Shown in pieces: positions 29,820-37,612 of a stretch of 44,561 nucleotides of DNA; positions within the stretch are counted from its first letter, which is position 1; each line of letters begins with the position of its first letter. The notes under the pieces were generated by a model. That model was not told where the DNA came from. It ran no database searches and worked only from the letters and a program-made list of their open reading frames with translations. The DNA comes from a virus: positions 1-44,561 of the IMG/VR virus record IMGVR_UViG_3300028813_000008; one strand, 5' to 3'. The position numbers and the translations under genes are program-made.

Positions 29820-30500
29820 TTGGATGAAAGATTTGTAAACACGGGAAGGGTAGAACTTATGCGGATGCGGATCAAAGGGAGGGGCCAGAAATCCTAGGGC
29901 CTGTTCTACGGACCAGCCGCACTTGTCTAACCGTGCTCGAATGGTCCCTGACCGTATGCCTTTAATGGCAGCCCATTGACAGACGTTCTTTGTTATTCCT
30001 TGTGCGGTGATTTTCCTGTTGGTTCGTTTATTGTTGCACTGGGTATCCCAGTCTTTCCAGAAACAGTTATCGGGCTCGTAATTCCCGTTGTTATCTCTTC
30101 GCTCTATAGTTGCCTCTTTCCCTACTCCAGGACGATCTCCCATATCTGCGTAGAAGTTCTCGAATTTATCCCAGCGTTTGCAGATCTCTATTCCTCTTCC
30201 TCCGTAATTCTTGAATCCAGCTTCTCTTGGATTCAGGCACCTTCTTCGCATGCCCTGCCAGACATTATAAATGCTCGTATGCTTCATCCCATGCGTCCGA
30301 GTAGCATTGCCCATATTGATATACCGCTCGCACCCACAAGTGGTAGTTTTTCCACAAACAAGGCTGTTCCCCGTTGTAACCCACTCTTTGTCACAGAAGC
30401 ACCGACAAAGCCACCAGGACCTGCCATTCTTCATAGAATGGAGCCTGAGTACCTTGGTTCGCCCAAAGGTCATCCCAGTCAGGTCCCGGAAGGCGGGCAT
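29811..30500 (-). CDS. HNH/AP2-type homing endonuclease candidate
   Basis: The 229 residues match phage freestanding homing endonuclease layout. First comes a small zinc-like part (WLCRCFCDKEW, KTTTCGCERY), then GMKHTSIYNVWQGMRRRCLN and FKNYGGRGIEICKRW. Next are the active region ATIERRDNNGNYEPDNCFW and an end with RTNRKITAQGITKNVCQWA, like a DNA-binding repeat. It is markedly AT-richer than the flanks, which signals recent transfer. Its last codons and stop are formed by a conserved early-gene leader, suggesting insertion between a promoter and its gene. Confidence 0.7.
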   Translation of the reverse strand: MPAFRDLTGMTFGRTKVLRLHSMKNGRSWWLCRCFCDKEWVTTGNSLVCGKTTTCGCERYINMGNATRTHGMKHTSIYNVWQGMRRRCLNPREAGFKNYGGRGIEICKRWDKFENFYADMGDRPGVGKEATIERRDNNGNYEPDNCFWKDWDTQCNNKRTNRKITAQGITKNVCQWAAIKGIRSGTIRARLDKCGWSVEQALGFLAPPFDPHPHKFYPSRVYKSFIQPA

Positions 30501-30502
30501 GA

Positions 30503-32077
30503 CTATTCTCCCTCCCCTTCCTTCTCACGCTCCGGCATCGGCTGGATGATAAGAGTCTCGATCGCCCGACTGGCCACGATATATTTGATATTGACCTCCT
30601 GCGCCATCGCGGCCTCATTGCGAGCCCGGTACATCATCGCGTCGTTCTTCTCTGGGGCGAGCCAGACCACCGTGCGGCTCTCCAGGCCCTTGCTTTTGTG
30701 GATGCTCGAGAACACCACGCCGACCGAATCATCGCTGAAGAGCTGCTCGATGCGGCTGTGCAGTTCGCGGATCGAAACCACGTCCTTGAGCAGGGCCATC
30801 AGGGTCTCACACTGATCTTCAATCTGTTGAACCTGGCTGTCCTTGTGGGCCTTCTTGAGCTTGCCGGTCTCGACCGAGCAGTAGGTGTCGATGCGCTCGA
30901 CCAGCTCCTCGACCTGCCCGTCGCCCAGACGCTTGGCCAGCTTGGTCGCGAGCTTGGCCACGGTCTTGCCGATGTCCCGGCCGCGGACGACAGCCTTCTT
31001 GCCGGCGGCGATCAGCTTGAGCGCGCAACCGATCAGCGGGGCGTTCACGCGGCAGCACACCATGTCGCCGGCCATCAGCGCCAGCAGGGTCGCGCCGAGC
31101 TGCTTGGGCTCTTTCTCGATCACCAGTCCCTCGGGGGCATTGTCCGCGGCCTGGATGTGGGGCACCCAGCTCTGGGCCAACGCAACCACGGCCTTGGGGC
31201 AGCGGTAGGTGATCGAGAGCGGCAGGCAGTTCCCGTCGCTGACGTTGAACTCCTCCTTGATCCGCTCCATGGCCTTGGCGTCGGCACCGCGGAACAGGTA
31301 GATGGCCTGACGGCTGTCGCCCACCGCGACCAGGCGACCACCGGGCGACAGGGCGCGCTTGAGCAGTTCGATCTGCAGCCGGTTGAGATCCTGGCTCTCA
31401 TCGACGCAGATCAGGTCGTACTTGGGCAGGCTGATCGCGTGGTCGATGGGAAAACTAAGCATCTCGTCAAAGGTCATCTGGTCGACCTGGGACTTCATCA
31501 CCTGATCCAGCTCGCCGAACAGCGCGATCGAGCTCTCCGGCTGGTCGAGAGTGATCCCATAGTTGGAGATCGTCTCGGTCACCGCATCGACGTCCGCCAG
31601 GTTGGTCATCGTGCCGCGGAGCAGACCGTAAGCCTTGATCAGATCGCCGGCGATGGCGTTGACCACCTCGAGCTGGGGCTTCGACTCATCGGTGGTCAGG
31701 GCCTTGGTCACCACCAGCTCGGCGGTCACGTGCAGCTTGCGCGCCTCGATCTTGATGCCGCGGAACTTGCGGGAGACCGCGCCCATTGCCAGGCCATGCA
31801 AGGTCTTCGCGTCCACGCCGCGGGGCACCCGGCGGCTCAACTCCTCGGCGATGGACTTGTTGAAGGCGGCGAACAGCGCACGCTTGCTCTGGTTCCCGGG
31901 CACCTGCTGCCAGCGGCGCAGGGCCTCGACCAGGGTGGTGGTCTTGCCGCTGCCAGCGACCGCTTCGACGACCACGTTGCCCTGGCCAGCGGTGAAGGCC
32001 CGGAAGATCGATTCCTGGTAGGGGGAGTAGACGCGCGCGGCGATGGTGGCGTCGATGATGGGTTGGAGGAGGCTCAT
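30503..32077 (-). CDS. UvrD/Rep-like superfamily 1 DNA helicase
   Basis: The 524 residues carry the SF1 motifs in order: VEAVAGSGKTTTLVEAL (Walker A), ALFAAFNKSIAEEL (Ia), LICVDESQDLNRLQIEL (Walker B), GDSRQAIYLFRGA (III), LSITYRCPKAVVALA (IV) and VVFSSIHKSKGLESRTVVWL (V/VI). It is shorter than UvrD (about 720), as phage versions often are. It unwinds DNA by 3'-5' ATP-driven movement in replication or recombination. The start has the conserved leader (GCCTGGAAAGGGC, 5 nt, ATG) and a palindromic promoter cassette 75 bp upstream. Confidence 0.85.
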   Translation of the reverse strand: MSLLQPIIDATIAARVYSPYQESIFRAFTAGQGNVVVEAVAGSGKTTTLVEALRRWQQVPGNQSKRALFAAFNKSIAEELSRRVPRGVDAKTLHGLAMGAVSRKFRGIKIEARKLHVTAELVVTKALTTDESKPQLEVVNAIAGDLIKAYGLLRGTMTNLADVDAVTETISNYGITLDQPESSIALFGELDQVMKSQVDQMTFDEMLSFPIDHAISLPKYDLICVDESQDLNRLQIELLKRALSPGGRLVAVGDSRQAIYLFRGADAKAMERIKEEFNVSDGNCLPLSITYRCPKAVVALAQSWVPHIQAADNAPEGLVIEKEPKQLGATLLALMAGDMVCCRVNAPLIGCALKLIAAGKKAVVRGRDIGKTVAKLATKLAKRLGDGQVEELVERIDTYCSVETGKLKKAHKDSQVQQIEDQCETLMALLKDVVSIRELHSRIEQLFSDDSVGVVFSSIHKSKGLESRTVVWLAPEKNDAMMYRARNEAAMAQEVNIKYIVASRAIETLIIQPMPEREKEGEGE

Positions 32078-32176
32078 GTGGTGCCCTTTCCAGGCAGGTG
32101 GTTGTGAGTACTATGTCGCCGAAATGCTCTATTTCCCATTAGTCTCACTAGGCTCGCGTAACGGTGTATCACACAA
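32078..32176 (-). promoter_or_regulatory. Promoter cassette A (leader plus palindrome)
   Basis: The region carries the leader GCCTGGAAAGGGC (complement of 32,083-32,095) and the palindromic element at 32,153-32,174, which contains GTAACGGTGTATCAC read rightward. Between them lie CATTTCGG and a TAGTACTC sequence that could be a -10 area. It precedes the helicase gene. The same parts in the same order are found at 35,823-35,917 and 38,761-38,856. Confidence 0.6.
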
Positions 32177-32401
32177 CTATAGGGCCATAAGAACCTGTGT
32201 CTCATCATCGCGCATCGCCTGTTCCTGCCGCTCTCTACGCATAACCTCGGCGAGCCAGGACACCTGATCCTGCACGGATCTGATGCGCATCAGGTACTCT
32301 CGTACCCAGCGGCGCACTGCGGGCTGATGGCGCTGGGGCCACAGCACCCCGATATGCCGATAGGCGGCGACTGCGCCGGCCAGATCGTCGTCCAGGCTCA
32401 T
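32177..32401 (-). CDS. Small unknown protein
   Basis: The 74 residues are helical with many Arg (VRRWVREYLMRIRSVQDQVS, LAEVMRRERQEQAM). Third of three genes coupled by ATGA overlaps downstream of palindrome B. No family is recognised. Confidence 0.45.
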   Translation of the reverse strand: MSLDDDLAGAVAAYRHIGVLWPQRHQPAVRRWVREYLMRIRSVQDQVSWLAEVMRRERQEQAMRDDETQVLMAL

Positions 32402-32643
32402 GGGTCAGCCGGCTGCAGGATGGCCCGTATCGCCAGGCCGACCAGGAGCCACTGCACGGTGCGGGCCGGCACTCCCAGGCCGCGGAACGCATTCCTGTAG
32501 GCGGAATAGAGCCCCTCGGCCTCCTTGGCCAGGGCAGAGACCGGGCGGCGCATGCGCAGCTGCCGCTCCAGATGCGCGCGGCAGGTCGTCTGCTCCAGCA
32601 TCGCTCGCGCCACCTGGCGCGCGACGTAGGCTGCGGGCTTCAC
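32398..32643 (-). CDS. Small basic unknown protein
   Basis: The 81 residues contain a basic helical body (AAYVARQVARAMLEQTTCRA, HLERQLRMRRPVSALAKEA) and a C-terminal hydrophobic helix (TVQWLLVGLAIRAIL) that may touch membrane. It overlaps both neighbours by 4 bp. No family is recognised. Confidence 0.45.
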   Translation of the reverse strand: MKPAAYVARQVARAMLEQTTCRAHLERQLRMRRPVSALAKEAEGLYSAYRNAFRGLGVPARTVQWLLVGLAIRAILQPADP

Positions 32644-32837
32644 GGCCGGCCCGCATGCTGCAGCGCGCTGCTGAATCGCCCCCGGACGACGAAGGCCTCG
32701 ACCAGGCGGCGGTACTCCAGCTGGGTCAGCAGCACGGCTCCCTGGTTCGGGCGCTTGCGTTGGAAGCCCAGCAGGACTCCGCGGGTGAGGGTGGAGGATG
32801 TGGTGCCGACGAAATATTCATCGAAGAAGGTGTTCAT
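32640..32837 (-). CDS. Small unknown protein
   Basis: The 65 residues read MNTFFDEYFVGTTSSTLTRG, then GAVLLTQLEYRRLVEAFVV. The ATG has an AGGAG site. It is the first gene after palindrome B. No family is recognised. Confidence 0.45.
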   Translation of the reverse strand: MNTFFDEYFVGTTSSTLTRGVLLGFQRKRPNQGAVLLTQLEYRRLVEAFVVRGRFSSALQHAGRP

Positions 32838-32925
32838 GGCCAGAGGCTCCTATGTCGACAAAGTACTCCAAAACTCCGTCTTCCCATCATCTCTACGTAG
32901 ACTCGCGTAACGGTGTGTCACACCA
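32838..32925 (-). promoter_or_regulatory. Promoter region B with palindrome
   Basis: The palindrome lies at 32,902-32,923 (CTCGCG followed by TAACGGTGTGTCACAC read rightward). A GAGTACTTTG sequence about 45 bp closer to the gene aligns with the TAGTACTC of cassette A and may be the -10 area. Unlike the other copies it lacks the GCCTGGAAAGGGC leader; the gene uses an ordinary AGGAG site. Confidence 0.55.
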
Positions 32926-33420
32926 CTATGCCGGCATCGTCCACGGCACCAGCGGCTCATCAGCCCGCACCATCAGGGGATGCCGCGGCTCCCCGCTCTT
33001 GGTGGTGCCCAGGCAGAGCGCGCCCAGGCCCGACATCTGCGTGCGGAGCTCGGAGCGCAGGGCGAACGGCTGCGCGCCCCAGGCGACCACGATCCTGCCC
33101 ACCAGGGCGTGCGCGGTCCATTGCTCGGTAACGTGCCGGATGTTATCAGGGCCCACTGGGTCGGGCGCGGCGCGCAGATCCTCCGGGTAGGCCGACCGGA
33201 AGGCGAACAGGTTGACGATGGTCAGGATGGTGCATCCCTCGCGCGTGGCATAGCCGATGCAACGGGTCACGGTCGGATCGGGCACGGAGGCTGTAGCCGT
33301 TGATGGGTTGAGCATGACGAACAGCATCGGCCGCACCCAGCGCAGCACCGAGGGGATGCGCCGGGTGAGGACGTAGCGGTAGAGGCCGTCGTCGCTGATG
33401 ATCGCGGTGCCGCCAATCAC
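32926..33420 (-). CDS. DUF1643 protein
   Basis: The 164 residues have the DUF1643 signature: YRYVLTRRIP, then PMLFVMLNPSTATASVPDPT, CIGYATREGCTILTIVNLFA and GRIVVAWGAQP. Members are widespread in bacteria and phages; their function is unknown. It overlaps the preceding gene by 4 bp. The family assignment is strong. Confidence 0.85.
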   Translation of the reverse strand: MIGGTAIISDDGLYRYVLTRRIPSVLRWVRPMLFVMLNPSTATASVPDPTVTRCIGYATREGCTILTIVNLFAFRSAYPEDLRAAPDPVGPDNIRHVTEQWTAHALVGRIVVAWGAQPFALRSELRTQMSGLGALCLGTTKSGEPRHPLMVRADEPLVPWTMPA

Positions 33421-33785
33421 GGCGCCCCCAACCGCAGAACCGCGGTCTTCGCCGGGTCCTCCCGGTCATAGTAATCCCGAAACCACTGCGCCCGCCCATT
33501 CAAAATGCTCTGCCCGCGCCCGGTGATGAACCAGATCGTATCGCCGATCGGCGGTGACGTCTGGGGGATCACCAGGAAGCCTTCCCACATCTTGCGCAGG
33601 ACGGTGAGCGGTTCAGTATCGACAATCCGATCGGGGTCTGCTCTTTGCCAGTGCGCCCGGATTTGATCCGCTGCTTGGGGCCAGCGCATCAGTTCGAGGC
33701 AGACCTTGAGCATGTGATGGTCAAGGGTCACTTCGTTACGGCAGGCATCGACATAGTGGATCTCTGGCTCGGTTAGAACGGACAT
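33417..33785 (-). CDS. Unknown protein
   Basis: The 122 residues include LDHHMLKVCLELMRWPQAAD, then MWEGFLVIPQTSPPIGDTIW and FITGRGQSILNGRAQWF. No catalytic motif is recognised. It overlaps DUF1643 (ATGA) and the upstream small gene by 13 bp. Confidence 0.45.
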   Translation of the reverse strand: MSVLTEPEIHYVDACRNEVTLDHHMLKVCLELMRWPQAADQIRAHWQRADPDRIVDTEPLTVLRKMWEGFLVIPQTSPPIGDTIWFITGRGQSILNGRAQWFRDYYDREDPAKTAVLRLGAP

Positions 33786-33955
33786 TCTGGCTCCTGTGGC
33801 TTGAGGTTCTTCTGGTACGCTTCCGGCGAGATCTCCGGCACCACGTGCTTCCGTGGGTGGACGATCCGGCGCTTGAGGATCGCGGTGACCGGCAGGCCCA
33901 GGTCGAACAGAGTCTGCTGGTGCGGGGGCCGCTCGGATTGGGCGTGGTTGTTCAT
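33773..33955 (-). CDS. Small unknown protein
   Basis: The ATG at 33,955 overlaps the previous stop (ATGA) and gives 60 residues: MNNHAQSERPPHQQTLFDLG, LPVTAILKRRIVHPRKHV. A GTG at 33,994 in the same frame is less likely because it would overlap the previous gene further. No family is recognised. Confidence 0.45.
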   Translation of the reverse strand: MNNHAQSERPPHQQTLFDLGLPVTAILKRRIVHPRKHVVPEISPEAYQKNLKPQEPECPF

Positions 33956-34092
33956 GCTCTCCCTCGCTGCACGGAAAAATTTCCGTCCTTCCACGCTTCT
34001 CCCTGCCAGCTCGTGAAAGGGCAGCTGGTGAGCCAGTAATTACCTGCCCGAGCGGCCTGGCAGCCGAGATCGAAGTAGTACTGGTAGTTCAT
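33952..34092 (-). CDS. Ribosome-modulation-factor-like small protein
   Basis: The 46 residues are MNYQYYFDLGCQAARAGNYW followed by LTSCPFTSWQGEAWKDGNFS. The G-x-x-A-x-x-G...CPF...W-x-x-G pattern resembles ribosome modulation factor and its phage relatives, which bind ribosomes. The resemblance is weak. It is coupled at both ends by ATGA overlaps. Confidence 0.45.
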   Translation of the reverse strand: MNYQYYFDLGCQAARAGNYWLTSCPFTSWQGEAWKDGNFSVQRGRA

Positions 34093-34421
34093 CCCTGCAC
34101 CGACGCACATGCTGCACTGTTCTCCGCCGCGACCTCGTGCCGGGTATCCATCAGCGTGATCATCCGGGCGTAGGCGCCCTCCCCGTAGTCCTTGTCATAG
34201 GCCTGGCGGTTGATCTCGGTCACCCGGGCCGCCACGAGGCGCCCAGCGTCATGGATGGTGCCCATCAGCTCCCCCGACCGCCAGACGATCTTCCCGGCCC
34301 ACTTGACCACGCAGCGGCGGTCGACGAAGGCTTCGGCGACGCGCACCGCGTCATCGGCGCGCTGGCAGGCCGCGATCAGGGTGCCCGCGGGCGCGAGGAC
34401 GACTTTGTAGGAGAGACTCAC
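34089..34421 (-). CDS. Unknown small protein
   Basis: The 110 residues contain a beta-rich start (SLSYKVVLAPAGTLIAACQR), a helix (DDAVRVAEAFVDRRCVVKWA) and an Ala/Arg helix near the end. No family is recognised. It overlaps both neighbours by 4 bp. Confidence 0.45.
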   Translation of the reverse strand: MSLSYKVVLAPAGTLIAACQRADDAVRVAEAFVDRRCVVKWAGKIVWRSGELMGTIHDAGRLVAARVTEINRQAYDKDYGEGAYARMITLMDTRHEVAAENSAACASVQG

Positions 34422-34693
34422 GACAGCACCTCATCCAGGAGAGCGATGACCTCGGCGGGCATGCGGCTGCGATCGATGCCGCGGGCCGTCATCTTGGTGA
34501 AGTTCTGCATCGCGACGCTGGGGCTCGAGCCGTGCGGCCCGTAGGTCGCCCAGTTCCAGGCCAAGCCTGAGATCGCGAACCCCAGGCGCTTGGCCCCGGT
34601 GCCGCGGATGCCCAGCTGGTGCGCCAGGACCAACCCGGTGAGGGTCTTGTGTTTGTCGAGGAACGCCAGGGCGGGGGAGTTGGGAATGAGCAT
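34418..34693 (-). CDS. Unknown small protein
   Basis: The 91 residues include LAFLDKHKTLTGLVLAHQLG, IRGTGAKRLGFAISGLAW and NWATYGPHGSSPSVAM. The helix-turn-helix-like spacing could support DNA binding, but this is uncertain. It is one base downstream of the next upstream gene. Confidence 0.45.
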   Translation of the reverse strand: MLIPNSPALAFLDKHKTLTGLVLAHQLGIRGTGAKRLGFAISGLAWNWATYGPHGSSPSVAMQNFTKMTARGIDRSRMPAEVIALLDEVLS

Positions 34694-34694
34694 C

Positions 34695-35174
34695 TCAGTA
34701 CCCCCTCCCCTCTGTCACAACCTGCCCCTCGAGTCCCGCCATCACGTCGCGCTTGCGCTTGTGGTCGCACGCGACTTCCAGGTAGGAGTCGAGCGGTCCG
34801 TTGAAGCTGCTGCCGATATCCTCCACCATGAACTTGCGCCAGGAGCCCACGCTCCGGCTGTCGAGCTCGGCCCACAGCTCCTCGTGAATGGGCCCTGCCG
34901 GGCTGGGCTTGCCTTCCAGGCTTGCTGCCGCCCGTGCCTGGGCCTGCGCCTCGACCTTGGTGAGCACCGCGGCATAGAGCTCCGGACCCTGGCCGAGAGG
35001 GAACGCGGTGGCGCCATTGCGGGCGAGCATGTAGGCCACCACCATCTCGATGACCGAGAGCTGGTTCACCAGGCCCACACCGCGGGCCTCGGACAGCAGG
35101 GTCATGCTCCCGGAGCCGGCGGGGCCAGGGTTGTGGGTGGAGACGGTTTCGTCCTTGTTGATCGTGATGGTCAT
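34695..35174 (-). CDS. Unknown protein
   Basis: The 159 residues have a helical middle (LLSEARGVGLVNQLSVIEMV, VLTKVEAQAQARAAASLE) and an acidic/Trp C-terminal half (ELWAELDSRSVGSWRKFMVE). No known motif is seen. It starts 3 bp after the preceding gene of the same operon. Confidence 0.45.
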   Translation of the reverse strand: MTITINKDETVSTHNPGPAGSGSMTLLSEARGVGLVNQLSVIEMVVAYMLARNGATAFPLGQGPELYAAVLTKVEAQAQARAAASLEGKPSPAGPIHEELWAELDSRSVGSWRKFMVEDIGSSFNGPLDSYLEVACDHKRKRDVMAGLEGQVVTEGRGY

Positions 35175-35177
35175 GGC

Positions 35178-35822
35178 TCAGACTCCTACCGTCGTGGGGT
35201 GGCAGTTGGCGATGACAACCGTGCGCCAGGAGAGGTTCATGGTCAGGAGATTCGCACCGCGCTCGACGAGGTGCTGGCTATGCGTCCGCGCGGTCTTCTC
35301 CGCCTGGCTCGCCTTCATGCTGTACTGGTTGTACGGGAGCCAGTCGGCGGTGATCTGGGTCTCGGTCACCGTCGCGTGCAGCACCAGCACTGCGGCGGTG
35401 TACGGGGTTCCCGCGGCCGAGGTCCGGGCCTCCTCACCATCGAAGTAGTACTGCCATTTCGTGCCCTTGGCCTTCACCGTCGCGATCGGGATGCGGTGCT
35501 TGTGATGGGCCAGCTCGCAGTGCACCGCGGCCATCAGGCGGAGCTCGTGGTGCCGGCGCAGGCCGCGGAGCGGCTCGCTGGCTGCCTGGAGATCGTGGTA
35601 GGTCTTCAGCAGTTCGACCATGGCCGGATCGCGGTCGACCGCGTTGCCGCGGACGCCCCGGGACCAGCAGTCGTGCAGCACCTTGGTGTGCTCGGCGTCG
35701 ATGCGCTTAAATTCGGCGCTGGCGGCATCGCAGGCGTCGGCGTAGCGCTGGTGTGCCTGGCTGTACTCGGCACGGGCAGCGAGGACTTCGGGGGTGACAG
35801 GGATGGTGAGCGTCTTGGTCAT
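35178..35822 (-). CDS. Unknown operon-leading protein with conserved leader
   Basis: The ATG at 35,822 follows the leader GCCTGGAAAGGGC by 5 nt and gives 214 residues. A long helical segment (ARAEYSQAHQRYADACDAAS, LKTYHDLQAASEPLRGLRRH) is followed by a beta-rich domain (HRIPIATVKAKGTKWQYYFD, TPYTAAVLVLHATVTETQIT). The frame stays open upstream through the promoter cassette to an ATG at 36,050, which would add 76 Arg/Lys-rich residues; the conserved leader argues for 35,822. No family is recognised. Confidence 0.5.
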   Translation of the reverse strand: MTKTLTIPVTPEVLAARAEYSQAHQRYADACDAASAEFKRIDAEHTKVLHDCWSRGVRGNAVDRDPAMVELLKTYHDLQAASEPLRGLRRHHELRLMAAVHCELAHHKHRIPIATVKAKGTKWQYYFDGEEARTSAAGTPYTAAVLVLHATVTETQITADWLPYNQYSMKASQAEKTARTHSQHLVERGANLLTMNLSWRTVVIANCHPTTVGV

Positions 35823-35917
35823 TCGGTGCCCTTTCCAGGCTGGTGTTGCCCTAGTATTGGGCCGAAATCCCCTGTTTTCCACCTCATAGCCTAGGCTCGC
35901 GTGACACTGTATCACAC
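35823..35917 (-). promoter_or_regulatory. Promoter cassette C (leader plus palindrome)
   Basis: Leader complement is at 35,828-35,840 and the palindrome at 35,896-35,917 (CTCGCG, then TGACACTGTATCACAC). GATTTCGG and CAATACTAGG between them align with cassette A. The palindrome-to-leader distance is the same within a few bases in A, C and D. Confidence 0.65.
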
Positions 35918-35998
35918 ACGCTCGTCTCTCCCACTTTCGCCTGGTTCTACCGCGTTTTATGCGTTTCACCACCTTGGCTATAGCCCTGTCAACGATGC

Positions 35999-36337
35999 TC
36001 AGGTCGCGGAGGTACCGCCGGATGATCTGGTCGAGGGTTGGGGTGCGCATGCCCTCTTAGACGATCGACGGCGCCGCTTCGTTACAGGTGCGGGGTGCAC
36101 CTCGATCACCCGCATGCCCCGGTCCTCCTGCCGCCGGCTGCTAGTGCTCGACCAGACCTGCCCGGCGTGCAGCCCATGCTCTGCAGGGCACCGCCGCCTG
36201 ATGATCCACCGCTGCTGCGCCGCCGAGTACCCCACCAGCACATGGCTCGGCCGCGGGCAGTTGCGCGTACCCCGGACCCGACCGGCGGTGCCGTCGGGGT
36301 AGGTGAATACGAAGGCGGGGCGGCGGGGGTGGGTCAT
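35999..36337 (-). CDS. Unknown basic protein
   Basis: The ATG overlaps the previous stop (ATGA). The 112 residues have a beta-rich start (RPAFVFTYPDGTAGRVRGTR) and YSAAQQRWIIRRRCPAEHGL. The last 25 residues are low-complexity Arg/Ser and may be out-of-frame reading beyond the natural end. No family is recognised. Confidence 0.45.
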   Translation of the reverse strand: MTHPRRPAFVFTYPDGTAGRVRGTRNCPRPSHVLVGYSAAQQRWIIRRRCPAEHGLHAGQVWSSTSSRRQEDRGMRVIEVHPAPVTKRRRRSSKRACAPQPSTRSSGGTSAT

Positions 36338-36831
36338 CCCATGCTCCACTGCGGATGATCGCCCTGCTGGACCCGCCAGGCCCGCGCCTGGGCATCCTTG
36401 TCCTCGAGCGCCGCGCTGAGATTCATCGGCGACTTGCCGACGTTCTGGAGCAGCAGGATCAGCGAGGCGATGGCGCCCGCGGCATTCGGCTGCATGTTGG
36501 TGTGGCCGTCCATCAACCCGACCGCGATCGAGCTGAAGTCCCCGGGCCAGGCGGCGCAGGCGCGGCTGACGAGGTCGGCGACCTCGGGGAACTGGGGGCG
36601 GAGGTCGACGAGGTCAGGGATCTTCGGCTTGGTGATCACCGTGGTCGCCGTCGCCGCCGTCCTGGTGCTGATCTTCTCGAGCATGTCGGCGGCCTGCCGC
36701 ATCCCCGCGACGCAGCCGCCCAGGCGCTGGGCCCGGAAGCCGTCGTCATGGGCGGCGGACTGCTCCGCTTCGACCGCGGTGGCGCGCAGCGCGGCGATGA
36801 GCTCGGTGGGGGTGTGGTAGATGATGGTCAT
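36334..36831 (-). CDS. Unknown protein
   Basis: The start MTIIYHTPTELIAALRATAV gives 165 residues. It is mostly helical (AEQSAAHDDGFRAQRLGGCV, FPEVADLVSRACAAWPGDFS) and ends ALEDKDAQARAWRVQQGDHP. It overlaps genes on both sides by 4 bp. No family is recognised. Confidence 0.45.
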   Translation of the reverse strand: MTIIYHTPTELIAALRATAVEAEQSAAHDDGFRAQRLGGCVAGMRQAADMLEKISTRTAATATTVITKPKIPDLVDLRPQFPEVADLVSRACAAWPGDFSSIAVGLMDGHTNMQPNAAGAIASLILLLQNVGKSPMNLSAALEDKDAQARAWRVQQGDHPQWSMG

Positions 36832-37094
36832 CGCTTCTCCTTCGGTACTGGGTGTGCTGCCAGCCACGCGACCCCTTCGGGTGTGACAGTGAACCGCTCA
36901 CCGGTGAAATGGCACAGGCTGATGGTCACGAGGAACTCCGCGAGAAAACGCCCATAACCGGCCTGCCCGAGCGGGCCATACTCTGACTCCTCATCGGCGG
37001 AGCTCGCGGCCCCACACTCGAACGCGGTGAGTCCTTCGACCGATCGACCGATGGCACGGAGTACCAGAAGCTGCCGGGGCATGATGAGGATCAT
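36828..37094 (-). CDS. Winged-helix-like small protein
   Basis: The ATG at 37,094 gives 88 residues. MPRQLLVLRAIGRSVEGLTA, then FLAEFLVTISLCHFTGERFT and VTPEGVAWLAAHPV follow the order of a winged helix (helix, helix, beta wing, with TPEGxxWL as the final helix). Such domains occur in phage regulators. The call is by pattern only. Confidence 0.5.
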   Translation of the reverse strand: MILIMPRQLLVLRAIGRSVEGLTAFECGAASSADEESEYGPLGQAGYGRFLAEFLVTISLCHFTGERFTVTPEGVAWLAAHPVPKEKR

Positions 37095-37429
37095 GGCGCT
37101 ATCTCTTTCGGCCAGCGCTTGAAACCCCAAGGCGGAGGAGCGCGTTTTCCTTCTCCCGCCCACAGAATACGTGACTGCCCGTTATTGGGCGGTCGCACAA
37201 TCCATTCCGTAAACGGCATCCGAGCCATCATCTTCATCGGCCACAGACCACCCATCGTGACGAAGAAGGCATCGGGGCCCCCCATTCGGCATGAGACAAT
37301 CCAAAGAGGATGCCATGCAGAGCGCATGAGGTGCCCTGCATAGGTACGAACCGGAATAGTATCTGGGCTATCCGGATGGAGGTCCAATGAGAGAAGCCGG
37401 CGCATGATAGTTGCAGCTTCAGGGGTCAC
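37091..37429 (-). CDS. Unknown protein
   Basis: The 112 residues begin with a helix (ATIMRRLLSLDLHPD) and continue with aromatic/Met-rich sequence (HPLWIVSCRMGGPDAFFVTM, LWPMKMMARMPFTEWIV). No family is recognised. ATGA overlaps couple it to both neighbours. Confidence 0.4.
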   Translation of the reverse strand: MTPEAATIMRRLLSLDLHPDSPDTIPVRTYAGHLMRSAWHPLWIVSCRMGGPDAFFVTMGGLWPMKMMARMPFTEWIVRPPNNGQSRILWAGEGKRAPPPWGFKRWPKEIAP

Positions 37430-37608
37430 CCCTCACTCCTCTTGTGCCTAGGTACCGTCGCCATCCCATCCTTCCCCGGCCGCACCCCGAGCGTCCGGTT
37501 GCACCACCGGCAGTGGTACTCCCGTCGCTCGATCTGGTCGGGCGACAGGCGCACCCGGGTGCTCGAGGTGAAGCAGGCGGGGATGCGGAGGAAGGCGATG
37601 CGGGTCAT
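37426..37608 (-). CDS. Small protein with Cys-x2-Cys pair
   Basis: The ATG at 37,608 gives 60 residues: FLRIPACFTSSTRVRLSPDQ and then REYHCRWCNRTLGVRPGKDG. HCRWCN may be half of a zinc site with H or C upstream. No family is recognised. Confidence 0.45.
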   Translation of the reverse strand: MTRIAFLRIPACFTSSTRVRLSPDQIERREYHCRWCNRTLGVRPGKDGMATVPRHKRSEG

Positions 37609-37612
37609 ACTG

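Noticed and set aside
30698-32107. Rightward open frame of 469 codons opposite the helicase
   Set aside because: It lacks motifs and start signals and lies entirely over the well-supported UvrD-like gene.
34590-35894. Rightward open frame of 434 codons
   Set aside because: It spans several real leftward genes and a promoter cassette; composition is that of an antisense shadow.
35823-36050. N-terminal extension of the 35,178-35,822 gene to an ATG at 36,050
   Set aside because: The frame is open by chance through the conserved promoter cassette; the conserved leader points to the ATG at 35,822. A separate small basic gene there cannot be fully excluded.
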